Positions 52,949 through 61,460 of a stretch of DNA of 64,000 nucleotides are shown in pieces. The translations under genes were made by a program, and so were the position numbers. Under the pieces are notes generated by a model, which did no database searches, was not told the DNA's origin, and saw only the letters and a list, made by a program, of their open reading frames with translations. The first letter of the stretch is position 1. The number at the start of each line of letters is the position of its first letter. The stretch is from an uncultured Pseudomonadales bacterium (GTDB lineage: Bacteria; Pseudomonadota; Gammaproteobacteria; Pseudomonadales; Azotimanducaceae): positions 1,596,132-1,660,131 of the forward strand of contig OY282519.1 of assembly GCA_958296405.1 (NCBI GenBank), in the 5' to 3' direction.

Positions 52949-53119
52949 TTGTGGGATGTGGAAGCGCATCTGTGCATTGGTGGCCATGTCGTTTCCGTTG
53001 CGTGGGTGCTCCGCTTGGCTTAGGCTCGCAGCGCCGGTTTTCGAGGGGCTGCCGGCATCCTGCTCGCTCGCCCGTTGCGGCGCATTGCGGGATGAGGTTT
53101 GCGGCAAGAGAGTAGGGGC

Positions 53120-53878
53120 GTGACGGAACGAACCAAGAGAAAAGCACCGGCTGGCAAGCCCACCAATGACTTGGTGCTTAGCGCCTACACTGCGTCCAAC
53201 GATGACGTTTTTCCTCACATTTTATCTCTGTACGTCAAACCGGGCAGCACCATCGCTGACGTAACGTATGGTCGTGGCGTGTTTTGGCGCAACGTGCCGC
53301 CCGATTGTTTTGAGGTATTGGCCACAGACATTGCGACGGGAACGGATTGCCGCCGGCTTCCGTACGAAGATGCAACGATTGACTGTGTGGTGTTTGATCC
53401 ACCGTACATGCATACACCCGGCGGCACGGCACATGTTAATCATCAGAACTATGAGGGCTATTACCGCAACAATGAGTCCAGTTCCCGAAAGAAGTACCAC
53501 GAAGCTGTGCTGGATTTGTACTTTTCCGCCGCGGCAGAGTCCTATCGGGTGCTGAAGGAAGATGGCATCTACATTGTCAAGTGCCAAGATGAGGTCTGCG
53601 CGAACCAACAGCGGTTCACGCATGTGGAAATTATGAACGAGCTAAGCGGCAAGGGATTCATTGCCGAAGACCTGTTTGTCGTTGTGCGCAGGGGAAGGCC
53701 GGGCGTCAGCCGAATGCTCCGCCAAGCTCATGCGCGGAAGAACCATTCGTACTTCCTCGTGTTCATCAAGCGGCTAGGCAAGAGGCGGTGGAAGGGCCTT
53801 GACGATCGGCTGACGACGACGGCGTCGGAATCGCAGCCGGCCGTCATCGGTCAGCAGCAAACGGTGTTGTTTCCGTGA
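53120..53878 (+). CDS. DNA methyltransferase (N4C/N6A type), probable R-M modification enzyme
   Basis: This 252-residue protein has a SAM-binding strand A-D-V-T-Y-G-R-G-V-F-W near residue 48 (motif I-like) and the catalytic F-D-P-P-Y-M-H near 94 (motif IV). Motif I precedes IV in the usual gamma-like order. The tail G-R-P-G-V-S-R-M-L-R carries basic residues. GTG 53120 is one start; TTG 53099 adds seven residues. It converges with the minus-strand gene at 53844, overlapping it by 35 bp tail to tail. Base composition is distinctly lower in GC than the neighbours, suggesting acquisition by transfer. Confidence 0.85.
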   Translation: MTERTKRKAPAGKPTNDLVLSAYTASNDDVFPHILSLYVKPGSTIADVTYGRGVFWRNVPPDCFEVLATDIATGTDCRRLPYEDATIDCVVFDPPYMHTPGGTAHVNHQNYEGYYRNNESSSRKKYHEAVLDLYFSAAAESYRVLKEDGIYIVKCQDEVCANQQRFTHVEIMNELSGKGFIAEDLFVVVRRGRPGVSRMLRQAHARKNHSYFLVFIKRLGKRRWKGLDDRLTTTASESQPAVIGQQQTVLFP

Positions 53879-54710
53879 GGCAATCGGAGAAACGGGAGAT
53901 GTTTATCAGTGACGGAAATGAGGCTGCAAGCTCTTGATATCTGACTGGAACATCCATGTAGTAGATACGGTCCATCGTGGCGAGGAGGGACTGATAGGCG
54001 AGCCATTGGTCCGGTACGCAGATTTCGACCACTTCCAGTTTACGCAGGTCGAGCTTGGTCTCGGAGAAGATGACCATAACGCCTCGAAACGGCCCTGAAT
54101 CAGGAACCGACTCCAGCATCTTCTGATGTGCCCAAGCTTGAACGATGCGTTCTCTCGTGGACATTTTGACCGGAAGATGCAGGTTCGCGGCGTCACCGGG
54201 TGTCTGGAAGAGGAAGTCCATCGTGAGCAACACTTGGCGATCGGCGACCGGTAGCGCTGCTCCCTTGCGGGGTTCGAGTTGAAGCAACGTCGAAAAGATG
54301 TGGCCGACTAAATGCTCGAAGTAGGTGGCGGGCCCCTTCTTGTTGCTTCGATTGAACATCTCCATCGCCAAACAAGGTGCCAGAGCGATTGTGTAGAAGA
54401 TCGAATCCGCGTTGGCCGGTGGAAGACCACCTTGATGCCACTCCTCCCAGGCGGCAGACACCTGTTGGACGTCGAGGAGCATCAAACTCCTGTTCGCAGG
54501 CCTAGAGATCACGGCGTTGCGCTTGAAGGAACAGTACTGCTTCCCTGGGACGCGGGATACAAGCTCTATGGGCTCGCACTCGCTGGCAAGGAACCCTAGC
54601 GAGTCTAGGGCGAAAGTGAGAATGGCGTCGGCCGCGGCGTTCGACTGCCAACCTTGATGGCACGCAGCCTTCACGGCCTTGTATTTGTCGGTGAGCTGCT
54701 GATTGTTCAT
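53844..54710 (-). CDS. putative type II restriction endonuclease
   Basis: This 288-residue protein opposes and overlaps the methyltransferase gene, the typical context of a restriction partner. It contains T-M-D-F-L-F near residue 170 and L-P-V-K-M-S-T-R-E-R-I-V-Q near 190, compatible with a D-x(n)-x-K nuclease core followed by a charged helix as in several type II enzymes. The N-terminus is a helical region. Family assignment rests on context and these motifs, not on a full match. Recognition sequence unknown. Like the methyltransferase, its GC content is low. Confidence 0.6.
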   Translation of the reverse strand: MNNQQLTDKYKAVKAACHQGWQSNAAADAILTFALDSLGFLASECEPIELVSRVPGKQYCSFKRNAVISRPANRSLMLLDVQQVSAAWEEWHQGGLPPANADSIFYTIALAPCLAMEMFNRSNKKGPATYFEHLVGHIFSTLLQLEPRKGAALPVADRQVLLTMDFLFQTPGDAANLHLPVKMSTRERIVQAWAHQKMLESVPDSGPFRGVMVIFSETKLDLRKLEVVEICVPDQWLAYQSLLATMDRIYYMDVPVRYQELAASFPSLINISRFSDCLTETTPFAADR

Positions 54711-54721
54711 TGCGCGATGAG

Positions 54722-55822
54722 CTACAGCGCGAGCGATGTGCCTTGCGCACGCAGCGCCGTCGAGGATAGGTCGCAGCGGTAGTCGGCTTCGCTCACGCCG
54801 TCGCACAGCGCCTTGAGGGGGGCGGGGAGGGCGAGATCGTTCAAGGTGACGAAGCGCCCGGCCTGCGTGCGTCCGAACACCAGAAAGCGGCAGCCCAATT
54901 CGGCGAGTTCGGCGATGGCGCTGTCCAAGCCGCCATCTGGGTAGTACTTCGCTTGAGCGATGCGCGCCAAGGTGTCCGCGCCAACCACGAACACCACCGG
55001 CCCGAACAGCCGCGCCTTTTCGACGAAGGTGGCGGCATTGGTGAACCACGGCGCAAGTTGCTCGAACTGTTTGCGCCGCGCCAGCATGTCGTGGAAGTTG
55101 AGGGGTGGCTTGTCCACGTTGCGGATGCAGATCTCGAAGGCCACCGGCGTGTCGAGGCGGGTGCTGGCGATGGCGGCGATGCGTCGATGGCCTTCGTGCA
55201 GCGGGCTGAAGGCGCCGGGGAAGATGGCCCGCGGGCGGCCGGCGCCAACGGCGTCGCGCTCGCCGGCCAAGAGGGCCTGCAGCGCCGCGTCCGCGTGAGC
55301 CGCCTCATGTGTGCACTGTACGTCCCCACCAGTCGCCGGCTCAGATGGCTGAACGCCCAGCGCCTCTGCAAAGGCGTCGAGCGCTGCATCTGCCACGCAA
55401 CGCTCTTCCTCGTGTCGCGTGCGGGCGCCCTTGGCAAGGGGCAGCGTCCATGTGTGCGTGGCGTCAGCGGTTTGCAGCGCGAAGTGGGCGCGGTGTTCGC
55501 CCCGCTTCGGGCGCAGCGTTGCGAGGCTCGCCGTCATCCCGAAGCCGAAGCCTTGCTCGCCGGCATTCAGCGCCCGTGCGCGAATGTAGGCGCACATCGC
55601 CAGATCGCGCGCCGTCGGCGCACAGCACGCGCGCTCGGGAACACCGCCTAGGAGTTCGCCGAGCGCCGCTGGCGAATACGGCACCGCGGCATCAAGCACG
55701 GTGGCGGACGCGCCGGGAGCGGCCAGCAAGTCTGCAAGCAGGAAGGCGCCGCCGCCGGTGATGTAGAAGACGCCCCGATGCGGGCTGTCGTGCAGAACAC
55801 GAACCGCGGCGGCGTGCGTCAC
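54722..55822 (-). CDS. CinA-C-like domain fused to adenylyltransferase-like domain
   Basis: This 366-residue two-domain protein has residues 1-155 resembling the CinA C-terminal (PncC amidase) fold (I-T-G-G-G-A-F-L-L-A-D-L-L-A-A-P-G-A-S, A-V-P-Y-S-P-A-A-L). The E-S-C-T-G-G catalytic segment is replaced by Y-I-T-G-G-G, so the nucleophile Ser is missing. Residues 205-365 form an HxGH-type nucleotidyltransferase (I-F-P-G-A-F-S-P-L-H-E-G-H-R-R near 210) of the NadD/NMNAT kind. Together this suggests NAD precursor metabolism. GTG 55822 overlaps the preceding hydrolase stop by 4 bp. Confidence 0.75.
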   Translation of the reverse strand: MTHAAAVRVLHDSPHRGVFYITGGGAFLLADLLAAPGASATVLDAAVPYSPAALGELLGGVPERACCAPTARDLAMCAYIRARALNAGEQGFGFGMTASLATLRPKRGEHRAHFALQTADATHTWTLPLAKGARTRHEEERCVADAALDAFAEALGVQPSEPATGGDVQCTHEAAHADAALQALLAGERDAVGAGRPRAIFPGAFSPLHEGHRRIAAIASTRLDTPVAFEICIRNVDKPPLNFHDMLARRKQFEQLAPWFTNAATFVEKARLFGPVVFVVGADTLARIAQAKYYPDGGLDSAIAELAELGCRFLVFGRTQAGRFVTLNDLALPAPLKALCDGVSEADYRCDLSSTALRAQGTSLAL

Positions 55823-56694
55823 CGAGCGAGGAAATCCCGCACGATCGTCAGGAACACGTCCAGCTGGTCGTGGTGTGCCCAATGGCCGGCGTTCTCGATG
55901 CCCGCCACCTGCACGTCCTTGAACGGCTTGACGCGGCCATCTTCCTCGGGGTTTGAGGCCCAAGATTCGGTGCCGTGGATCAACAGCGTCGGGCAGTCGA
56001 TGCGTTCGTATAGGGCGACGGTCTGTTTCGGGCTCAGGCCGATTGGCGGGAAGGTTCGCACGTAGTTGTCGAACTTCCAGCTATAGGTGCCGTCCTCGTT
56101 TTGGTTGCTGCCGTGGATGGTGAGGTGGCGCGCCTGATCCTCAGAAAGGTGCGGGTTCTCCGTTTGCATCCGCTGAAAGGCTTCCTCCAACGTTGCATAG
56201 CGACGCGGCAGCCGCCCAGAGAGCTGGCGCAGGTTCTTCACCCAATCCTCAAGGCGCGAATCCACCGTCCATGTGTCGCGCCCTTGCGTGATGCTCGGCG
56301 GCGGCCCCATGCCCTCGATGGAGACGAGCTTGCCCACGGTCTCTGGATAAAGCCCGGCGTACGCGAGGGAGACAGAGCCGCCCAGCGAGTGGCCGATGAT
56401 CGTCGCCGGCGTCATCTTCGTCTGATGCAGTAGCTGGGCGATGTCGTACACGTAGTCGATGTGGTGGTAGCCACCGCCCACCATCCACTGCGAGTCGCCG
56501 TGGCCGCGCAAGTCTGGCGCGATGATGTGGTAGTCCGCGCTTAGATCCTGCGCCACCCAGTCCCAATTGCGGCAGTGGTCGCGCCCACCATGCACGAGCA
56601 GCAGCGGCGGCGCGTCCTCATTGCCCCAATCGACGTAGTGGAGGCGCAGGCGCTGCGAGAAATAAACGTGGGAAGTGGGGCCGCCTTTCAGCAT
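55819..56694 (-). CDS. alpha/beta hydrolase
   Basis: This 291-residue hydrolase has an H-G-G oxyanion segment (L-L-L-V-H-G-G-R-D) near residue 35. The nucleophile elbow is G-H-S-L-G-G near 100, the acid lies in the L-L-I-H-G-T-E-S-W region, and His is in A-G-H-W near 270. It starts almost directly after a TACAAT box with no ribosome site, suggesting a leaderless mRNA. It is coupled to the downstream CinA-like fusion by GTGA overlap. Substrate unknown. Confidence 0.9.
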   Translation of the reverse strand: MLKGGPTSHVYFSQRLRLHYVDWGNEDAPPLLLVHGGRDHCRNWDWVAQDLSADYHIIAPDLRGHGDSQWMVGGGYHHIDYVYDIAQLLHQTKMTPATIIGHSLGGSVSLAYAGLYPETVGKLVSIEGMGPPPSITQGRDTWTVDSRLEDWVKNLRQLSGRLPRRYATLEEAFQRMQTENPHLSEDQARHLTIHGSNQNEDGTYSWKFDNYVRTFPPIGLSPKQTVALYERIDCPTLLIHGTESWASNPEEDGRVKPFKDVQVAGIENAGHWAHHDQLDVFLTIVRDFLAR

Positions 56695-56700
56695 GGGGGG

Positions 56701-56706
56701 ATTGTA
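56701..56706 (-). promoter_or_regulatory. -10 box TACAAT, implying leaderless transcript
   Basis: TACAAT read on minus is followed by six C's and then the ATG. If transcription starts at the usual 6-7 nt, the mRNA begins at or next to the start codon of the alpha/beta hydrolase. Confidence 0.4.
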
Positions 56707-56875
56707 GCCGCTGCGCCCCGCTTGGCGAAACGGCGGCGGTGCCTCGGGCGTCTGTCACCCACCCCGGAGCTCGTGCAGGACGGAGAGAGCCAGTTTCGTG
56801 ATTCGTGATCCTGCGCTTCGCACAGCCACAGGCTAGGAATCGAAATCGACTCACTCGAGGATGGAGAACCCGTGG

Positions 56876-57109
56876 CTAGGGCACCGTAGCGACCGGCGTT
56901 AGACGGTACACGTTCTCGGCCAACCTTGACGCAAGTTCGATGTCGCCATCGCGCAGCGCCTCGCGGACGTCGTCCAGTTTGTAGGCGTCTTCAAGGGACA
57001 AATAGGGTGCCCAACCTTGCTGCTTGTCGACGTCCTCGATGAGGCGCACCTGCACCTCAGCGGCCCACTCGCCTTCGCGCACGAGCCTCTTGGTCAATCG
57101 GGCGATCAT
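56876..57109 (-). CDS. small hypothetical protein
   Basis: This 77-residue protein starts M-I-A-R-L-T-K-R-L-V-R-E-G-E-W-A-A-E-V with GGCGGGG just upstream of the ATG. The middle has D-K-Q-Q-G-W-A-P-Y-L-S-L-E-D-A-Y-K-L-D-D-V-R-E-A and a final helix. Its size and pattern resemble conserved small bacterial proteins of unknown role, often near antitoxins. The frame is open upstream to 57181, but those residues look non-native. No partner is recognised. Confidence 0.6.
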   Translation of the reverse strand: MIARLTKRLVREGEWAAEVQVRLIEDVDKQQGWAPYLSLEDAYKLDDVREALRDGDIELASRLAENVYRLTPVATVP

Positions 57110-57278
57110 CCCCGCCTCTGCCGCCACGTTTCGTGCCACCGTTGAGGGTCTGGTCGGTACGCCGTCACAACCACCGCGCACGAATCATGTCCCCAACCGA
57201 GCCCCCACACTACATGAATCGGCCGTTCAATCCATCGCTTCAACGCCAAGGGGCGTATGGCCGCCGAACCATTGCGAG

Positions 57279-59522
57279 CTAAAGATTGGCGGCCTGAAGC
57301 TCCGTCACCAAGCCTGCATAGCTTGCGCCGAACACATCCCGCAGGCGCTCGGCATAGGTGAGCGCTGCCGCCAGCTCGCCCCGCTCGCGGTGGAATGTGG
57401 CGAGGGCGACGAGCAGGGCGCGATGGCCGCCGAAGCGGCGCAGGGCGCTTTCGAGCGTGGCGATGGCCGCATCTGAATCGCCGGCGGCGTTGAGCGCGAG
57501 CGCCAGCACATAGCCGTTGCGGAGGTGTTGCGGGTCTAGGTCTTGCGCGCGCTGCAACTGCTCCAAGCCACGCCCGGCTTCGCCTTGGCGGATGAACCAG
57601 AGCCCATAGGCGTAGGCCGCGTCTCCGCTCGGCGGCTGCAGGGCGGCTGCCCGCGCCAGCAAGGGCCCCGCCTCGGCGTCGCGGCCATCGGCGCGGTGCA
57701 AATCCGCGAGATTGATCAACGCGGGAATCCAGTTGGGCTCCAGTGCAAGGGCTTGGTCGAGGGCCGCGGCGGCCGCCACTGGGTTGTTCAGCGCCGTTTC
57801 CAGGCTCGCCACGTTCGTGTGCGCCTCGGCGCGTTCGGCATTGATGGCAAGGGTGGCGCGATATTCGTCCAGCGCCGTGGTGATGAGCGCGCGTTCGGCC
57901 GGTGCGATGGCCTGCCCCAGATAAGTGGCCGCGGCCGGCGCCGCCGCGACGCGCACGGCCTTCAGCGGGTCTTGCAAGAGGCGCTTCACGACGCCGAAGC
58001 GGGGCCCTTCCGGCAAGCGTTCGAGATGCTCGATGGCGCCGAGGCGCACCAATGGGTCCGCATCCCGCACACCGGCCGCGATGGCATCCTCCGAGCGCCC
58101 GAACTCATGGATGCCTAGGGCGAGCAAGGCGCTGCGGCGCACGATGCCCGGCAGGCCCGCCTCGCCGGCCGCGACCGCGAGCGCCGCTTCGGCGGCGAAG
58201 TGGCCGCTCGTCGCAAGCGCCAGCACATCGGCAGCGCCGCGTTTGGGGTGGTGTTCGGCGTGCTCGCGAATCGCGGCGTCGGCCCATGCCGCGTCGCGGT
58301 CTTGGTGGCAGCCATTGCAGGCATTGGGCACGGCGTAGGCGGTCGAAAGGTCTGGCCGCGGCACGCGGAAGCTGTGGTCGCGGCGCTCGTCCACGCCCAT
58401 GTAGGTGCGGCTTGGCATGTGGCAATCCACGCACTCGGCAGCGGCGTGGAAGTGATGGGTGGCATCGTCATATTGCTTCGCGCGCTCGGCCAGAGTGGCG
58501 AAGCGCGGTGGCGGGGCTTCGGAATGGCACTGCGTGCAGAGCGCGTTGCCCGGCAGTCGCAGACGCGCGGAGTGGGCATCGTGACAGTCCGCGCAGGTGA
58601 CGCCCTCTTGGTGCATGCGGCTTTGCAGGAACGAGCCGTACACATACACCTCTTCGAGAATCTGGCCATCGGCGTGGTAGAGCGGCGGCGTCACCGCGGC
58701 TGGCAGGTAGAAATCCAACAGCGGCTTGCCGGGCTGAAAGCCCTCGGCAAGCTGTGCGCGGCGGCTGTGGCAGGGGGCGCAGGTGTCGATGTTGGCGACG
58801 GCGGTGCCATACGGGGTGGCCGGCGCCTCGACGTGCAACGAACCGGGCCCGTGGCAGGCCTCGCAAGCCACGTTCAGTTCGGCGTAGGTGGTGGCGAAGG
58901 CGCCGGTGGCCGCATCGTAGTGCTTGCGCACGCCGGTGGAGTGGCAGTCCGCACACATGGAGTTCCAGTTGTGGCTCGGCTGCGTCCAGTGGAGCACGTC
59001 GGCGGGGTGCCCGGCGGCGTCCGGATAGAGGTGGAACCAGCGCTGCCCGTTTGGCCGGGCGTCCCACGCGATGCTCAGGGCTTGCAGGCGTCCCGGCGCC
59101 GTTTCGACGAGGTATTGCTGCAGCGGGCTCACGCCGAACGTGAAGGCGATGGGGAAGGTGCGCAAGGCGCCGTCGGCGCCATCGGTCTCCGCGGTGAACG
59201 CTTCGCCGTCGCGCGCAAAGCGGGTGCTGACGCCGCCGGCCTCGAACGTGGCGTCGTCGAAGTCCCCCAGCACGCTTGCGGCCGTGGGCACCTGCATCGC
59301 CAAGGCGTGGTGGGAACTCGCCCACGCTTGGAAGGCATCGGCGTGACAAGCGCCGCACGCTGCGGCCCCCACATAGGCGGCATCAGCGGTCGCGGGCGGC
59401 TCCTCGCTAGGTTCCGGCGGCGCTTCGCAGCCAACCAACAACCCAAGCGCCAGCGCGCCGACGCCGGCAAGCACTCGTCCGTGGGCGCGGGTCGAACGGG
59501 TGGCCACGCGGCACCGAATCAC
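57279..59522 (-). CDS. octaheme cytochrome c with TPR domain
   Basis: This 747-residue exported lipoprotein has a GTG start and signal region ending L-G-L-L-V-G-C. Residues 55-430 contain eight heme-binding C-x-x-C-H motifs (C-G-A-C-H, C-A-D-C-H, C-E-A-C-H, C-A-P-C-H, C-A-D-C-H, C-T-Q-C-H, C-V-D-C-H, C-N-G-C-H). Residues about 430-530 have HEAT-like helical repeats, and residues 550-740 have TPR repeats. It would move electrons in the periplasm; the TPR part probably docks partners. The enzyme activity is unknown. It lies 65 bp from a divergent BlaI-type remnant. Confidence 0.88.
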   Translation of the reverse strand: MIRCRVATRSTRAHGRVLAGVGALALGLLVGCEAPPEPSEEPPATADAAYVGAAACGACHADAFQAWASSHHALAMQVPTAASVLGDFDDATFEAGGVSTRFARDGEAFTAETDGADGALRTFPIAFTFGVSPLQQYLVETAPGRLQALSIAWDARPNGQRWFHLYPDAAGHPADVLHWTQPSHNWNSMCADCHSTGVRKHYDAATGAFATTYAELNVACEACHGPGSLHVEAPATPYGTAVANIDTCAPCHSRRAQLAEGFQPGKPLLDFYLPAAVTPPLYHADGQILEEVYVYGSFLQSRMHQEGVTCADCHDAHSARLRLPGNALCTQCHSEAPPPRFATLAERAKQYDDATHHFHAAAECVDCHMPSRTYMGVDERRDHSFRVPRPDLSTAYAVPNACNGCHQDRDAAWADAAIREHAEHHPKRGAADVLALATSGHFAAEAALAVAAGEAGLPGIVRRSALLALGIHEFGRSEDAIAAGVRDADPLVRLGAIEHLERLPEGPRFGVVKRLLQDPLKAVRVAAAPAAATYLGQAIAPAERALITTALDEYRATLAINAERAEAHTNVASLETALNNPVAAAAALDQALALEPNWIPALINLADLHRADGRDAEAGPLLARAAALQPPSGDAAYAYGLWFIRQGEAGRGLEQLQRAQDLDPQHLRNGYVLALALNAAGDSDAAIATLESALRRFGGHRALLVALATFHRERGELAAALTYAERLRDVFGASYAGLVTELQAANL

Positions 59523-59587
59523 GCAAAAATCCGATTCATGAGCGGAATCCTATTGACAGTCGGATTGACTGCGTCGTGGTTCGGCAC

Positions 59588-59939
59588 ATGCAAAAGCCAG
59601 CATCAACCCCTCGGCTCGGCGAGCTTGAAGCGCGGATACTGGAACATCTTTGGCAGCTTGGCCAAGCGCATGTTCAGGAGACGCATGCGGCCGTTGGCGT
59701 GCCGCGGGGCATCACCCTGAACACGGTTGGTTCCGCCTTGGAGCGGCTGCACAAGAAGGCGCTTGTCTCGCGGGAGAAAGTCTGTCTCTCACGCTTACCG
59801 TGATCGCCCGCTTGTGAGCCGGGACAACTTCATGGCGCGGGCCATGGTCAATGCCGCCGGCGGCCTGAAGGCGTTGGGGCCAACCATTCCGGTGGAATTG
59901 GCGCCGGGGCGGCATACTCAAGATCGTCATGTCCGCTGA
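59588..59939 (+). pseudogene. BlaI/MecI/CopY-type repressor, broken by a 4-bp duplication
   Basis: The N-terminal winged-helix of BlaI-type repressors is present (L-G-E-L-E-A-R-I-L-E-H-L-W, T-L-N-T-V-G-S-A-L-E-R-L, L-V-S-R-E-K-V). After V-S-R-E-K the frame runs to a stop at 59803. In a second frame the protein continues S-H-A-Y-R-D-R-P-L-V-S-R-D-N-F-M-A-R-A-M-V to 59939. The break is a direct duplication GTCT-GTCT near 59781-59788; removing one GTCT restores a single frame of about 117 residues. The gene is divergent from the octaheme gene and may have regulated it. Confidence 0.75.
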
Positions 59940-60021
59940 AGGATACGCGCTGGACACCTGCTCGCTGCATCCAAATCCGGCCCCTGCTAGGGGCTGCGGC
60001 GCTGGGCGGCGCCGGTGCCGG

Positions 60022-60960
60022 TCACTCGTTCGCCAACCGCCGCCGCGCCGCCGCCAATGCGTTGGGATCTGCCGCGAAGGGGTTGGGATACTCCAAGCTC
60101 AGCTTGCCGATTTCGCTCACGAGGATGGACGCCGTGACCAGCCGCGCGAACCACTTGTTGTCCGCCGGCACGATGTGCCAAGGCGCGTCGGGCAGCGCCG
60201 TGGCATTGAAAACCACCTCGTAGGCGTGCGTGTAGTCATCCCAGCGAGCACGGTCGCGGATGTCCTCGGACGCGAACTTCCAGTGCTTCTCCGGCGCTTC
60301 CAGACGCTTCAGGAAGCGGCGCTTCTGCTCATCCCGAGAAATGTTCAGGAACAGCTTCACCACCAGCACGCCATTGCGCCCGAGATACTCCTCGAAGGCG
60401 CGGATGTCCGCCAAGCGACGATCCCACAAGCCATCGCGGGTCAGCGCATCGGGCAGCCGCTGGGAATCCAGATGGGCGCGGTGGACGCGCACGACCAACG
60501 CCTCCTCGTAGTAGGAGCGGTTGAACACGCCCACTTCTCCGCGCGCCGGCAAATGGCGGTGGTAGCGCCACAGGAAGTCGTGTTTGAGTTCCTCGCTGGT
60601 GGGCACGCCGAATGCGGTGACGTTGCAGCCTTGCGGATTCATGCGCGCCATCACATGGCGAATCGTGCTGTCCTTGCCGGCTGCGTCGCGCCCCTGCAGC
60701 ACCACCAGCACCGCCCAGCGGCCTTGGGCGGCGAGGGTGCGCTGCCGGTTGGCGAGCCAAGTGGTGCGTTCGTCGAGCCACTGCCGCGCCTGGCGACGGT
60801 CTGCACGGCGCAGGTCGCGCAGTTCCGCCGGATCATGGTCGTCGAGGCGAATGGGCGAGCGGCCATCAACGCGATACGGCGCGGTGAAGTCCGCAAGGCG
60901 CTGCATGGCGTCAGCGCTCAACTCGTTGGCGCCAAACGCGGGCGCGGTGGTGTCTGGCAT
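60022..60960 (-). CDS. polyphosphate kinase 2 family protein
   Basis: This 312-residue PPK2 has Walker A G-R-D-A-A-G-K-D-S-T near residue 88, V-F-N-R-S-Y-Y-E-E-A-L-V-V-R near 145 (Walker B-like lid) and the tail W-Y-x-x-P-A-D region (H-I-V-P-A-D-N-K-W) near 270. PPK2 enzymes use polyphosphate to phosphorylate nucleotides (AMP, ADP or GDP); the single domain suggests class I-III activity, which cannot be separated by eye. GGGAGAAACCC precedes the ATG. Isolated gene on the minus strand. Confidence 0.92.
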   Translation of the reverse strand: MPDTTAPAFGANELSADAMQRLADFTAPYRVDGRSPIRLDDHDPAELRDLRRADRRQARQWLDERTTWLANRQRTLAAQGRWAVLVVLQGRDAAGKDSTIRHVMARMNPQGCNVTAFGVPTSEELKHDFLWRYHRHLPARGEVGVFNRSYYEEALVVRVHRAHLDSQRLPDALTRDGLWDRRLADIRAFEEYLGRNGVLVVKLFLNISRDEQKRRFLKRLEAPEKHWKFASEDIRDRARWDDYTHAYEVVFNATALPDAPWHIVPADNKWFARLVTASILVSEIGKLSLEYPNPFAADPNALAAARRRLANE

Positions 60961-61071
60961 GGGTTTCTCCCGTATGCCTTTATGCTAGCCGCCAAGCGCG
61001 ACCGTCGCTGCCGGCGGCGTACTTTGCGGTAGCATCGCGCCGCAGCGCTCGTCGCGCCCACCTCGCCGCGG

Positions 61072-61263
61072 ATGAAAAAGTATCCTCCCACGCCCGCAGA
61101 GCTCCGCGATTGGATGGACAAGAAAGGGCTCTCCAACAAGGACGTCGCCAAGGCGCTGCGCCTATCCGATGGCCGTGTGGTGCGCTTTTGGACATCCAAG
61201 AAGGAGCCGCGCCAGATTCCCTATGCGAGTTGGTACACCCTGCGCCACAAGTTCGGCAAATAG
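61072..61263 (+). CDS. small helix-turn-helix protein
   Basis: This 63-residue protein reads L-R-D-W-M-D-K-K-G-L-S-N-K-D-V-A-K-A-L-R-L near the N-terminus, a Cro/XRE-like HTH with S-N-K-D-V-A-K as the turn, followed by D-G-R-V-V-R-F-W-T-S-K as the recognition helix. It is probably a small DNA-binding regulator or phage-derived Cro-like protein. No ribosome site is obvious. It lies in the gap between PPK2 and the lipoprotein gene. Confidence 0.6.
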   Translation: MKKYPPTPAELRDWMDKKGLSNKDVAKALRLSDGRVVRFWTSKKEPRQIPYASWYTLRHKFGK

Positions 61264-61356
61264 GCGCTTTGGTGGGGCGCGTGGCGGCACCGTGAAGATA
61301 CGCCGAGCGCTGCCGCCCAAGGCAAAATCCACCGGCAATCCACATAGGAAAAAATC

Positions 61357-61396
61357 TCCTAAAAGGGGTTGACATTCCTTTAGGACTAATTATCCT
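61357..61396 (+). promoter_or_regulatory. promoter with three AGGA/TCCT operator half-sites
   Basis: TTGACA (61369-61374) is followed 16 nt later by TATCCT (61391-61396), a good -35/-10 pair. Overlapping it are TCCTAAAAGG (61357-61366), TCCTTTAGGA (61376-61385) and AGGACTAATTATCCT (61382-61396). These share AGGA/TCCT arms in palindromic order. A metal- or redox-responsive repressor binding site is a reasonable guess; the regulator is not identified. It serves the lipoprotein gene at 61461. Confidence 0.6.
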
Positions 61397-61460
61397 ACGC
61401 TTCGTCAGGCCTGCAAAGAACGTTTTGGAACGGGTCTCGCCGGCTTCCCGAGGATTTCAC

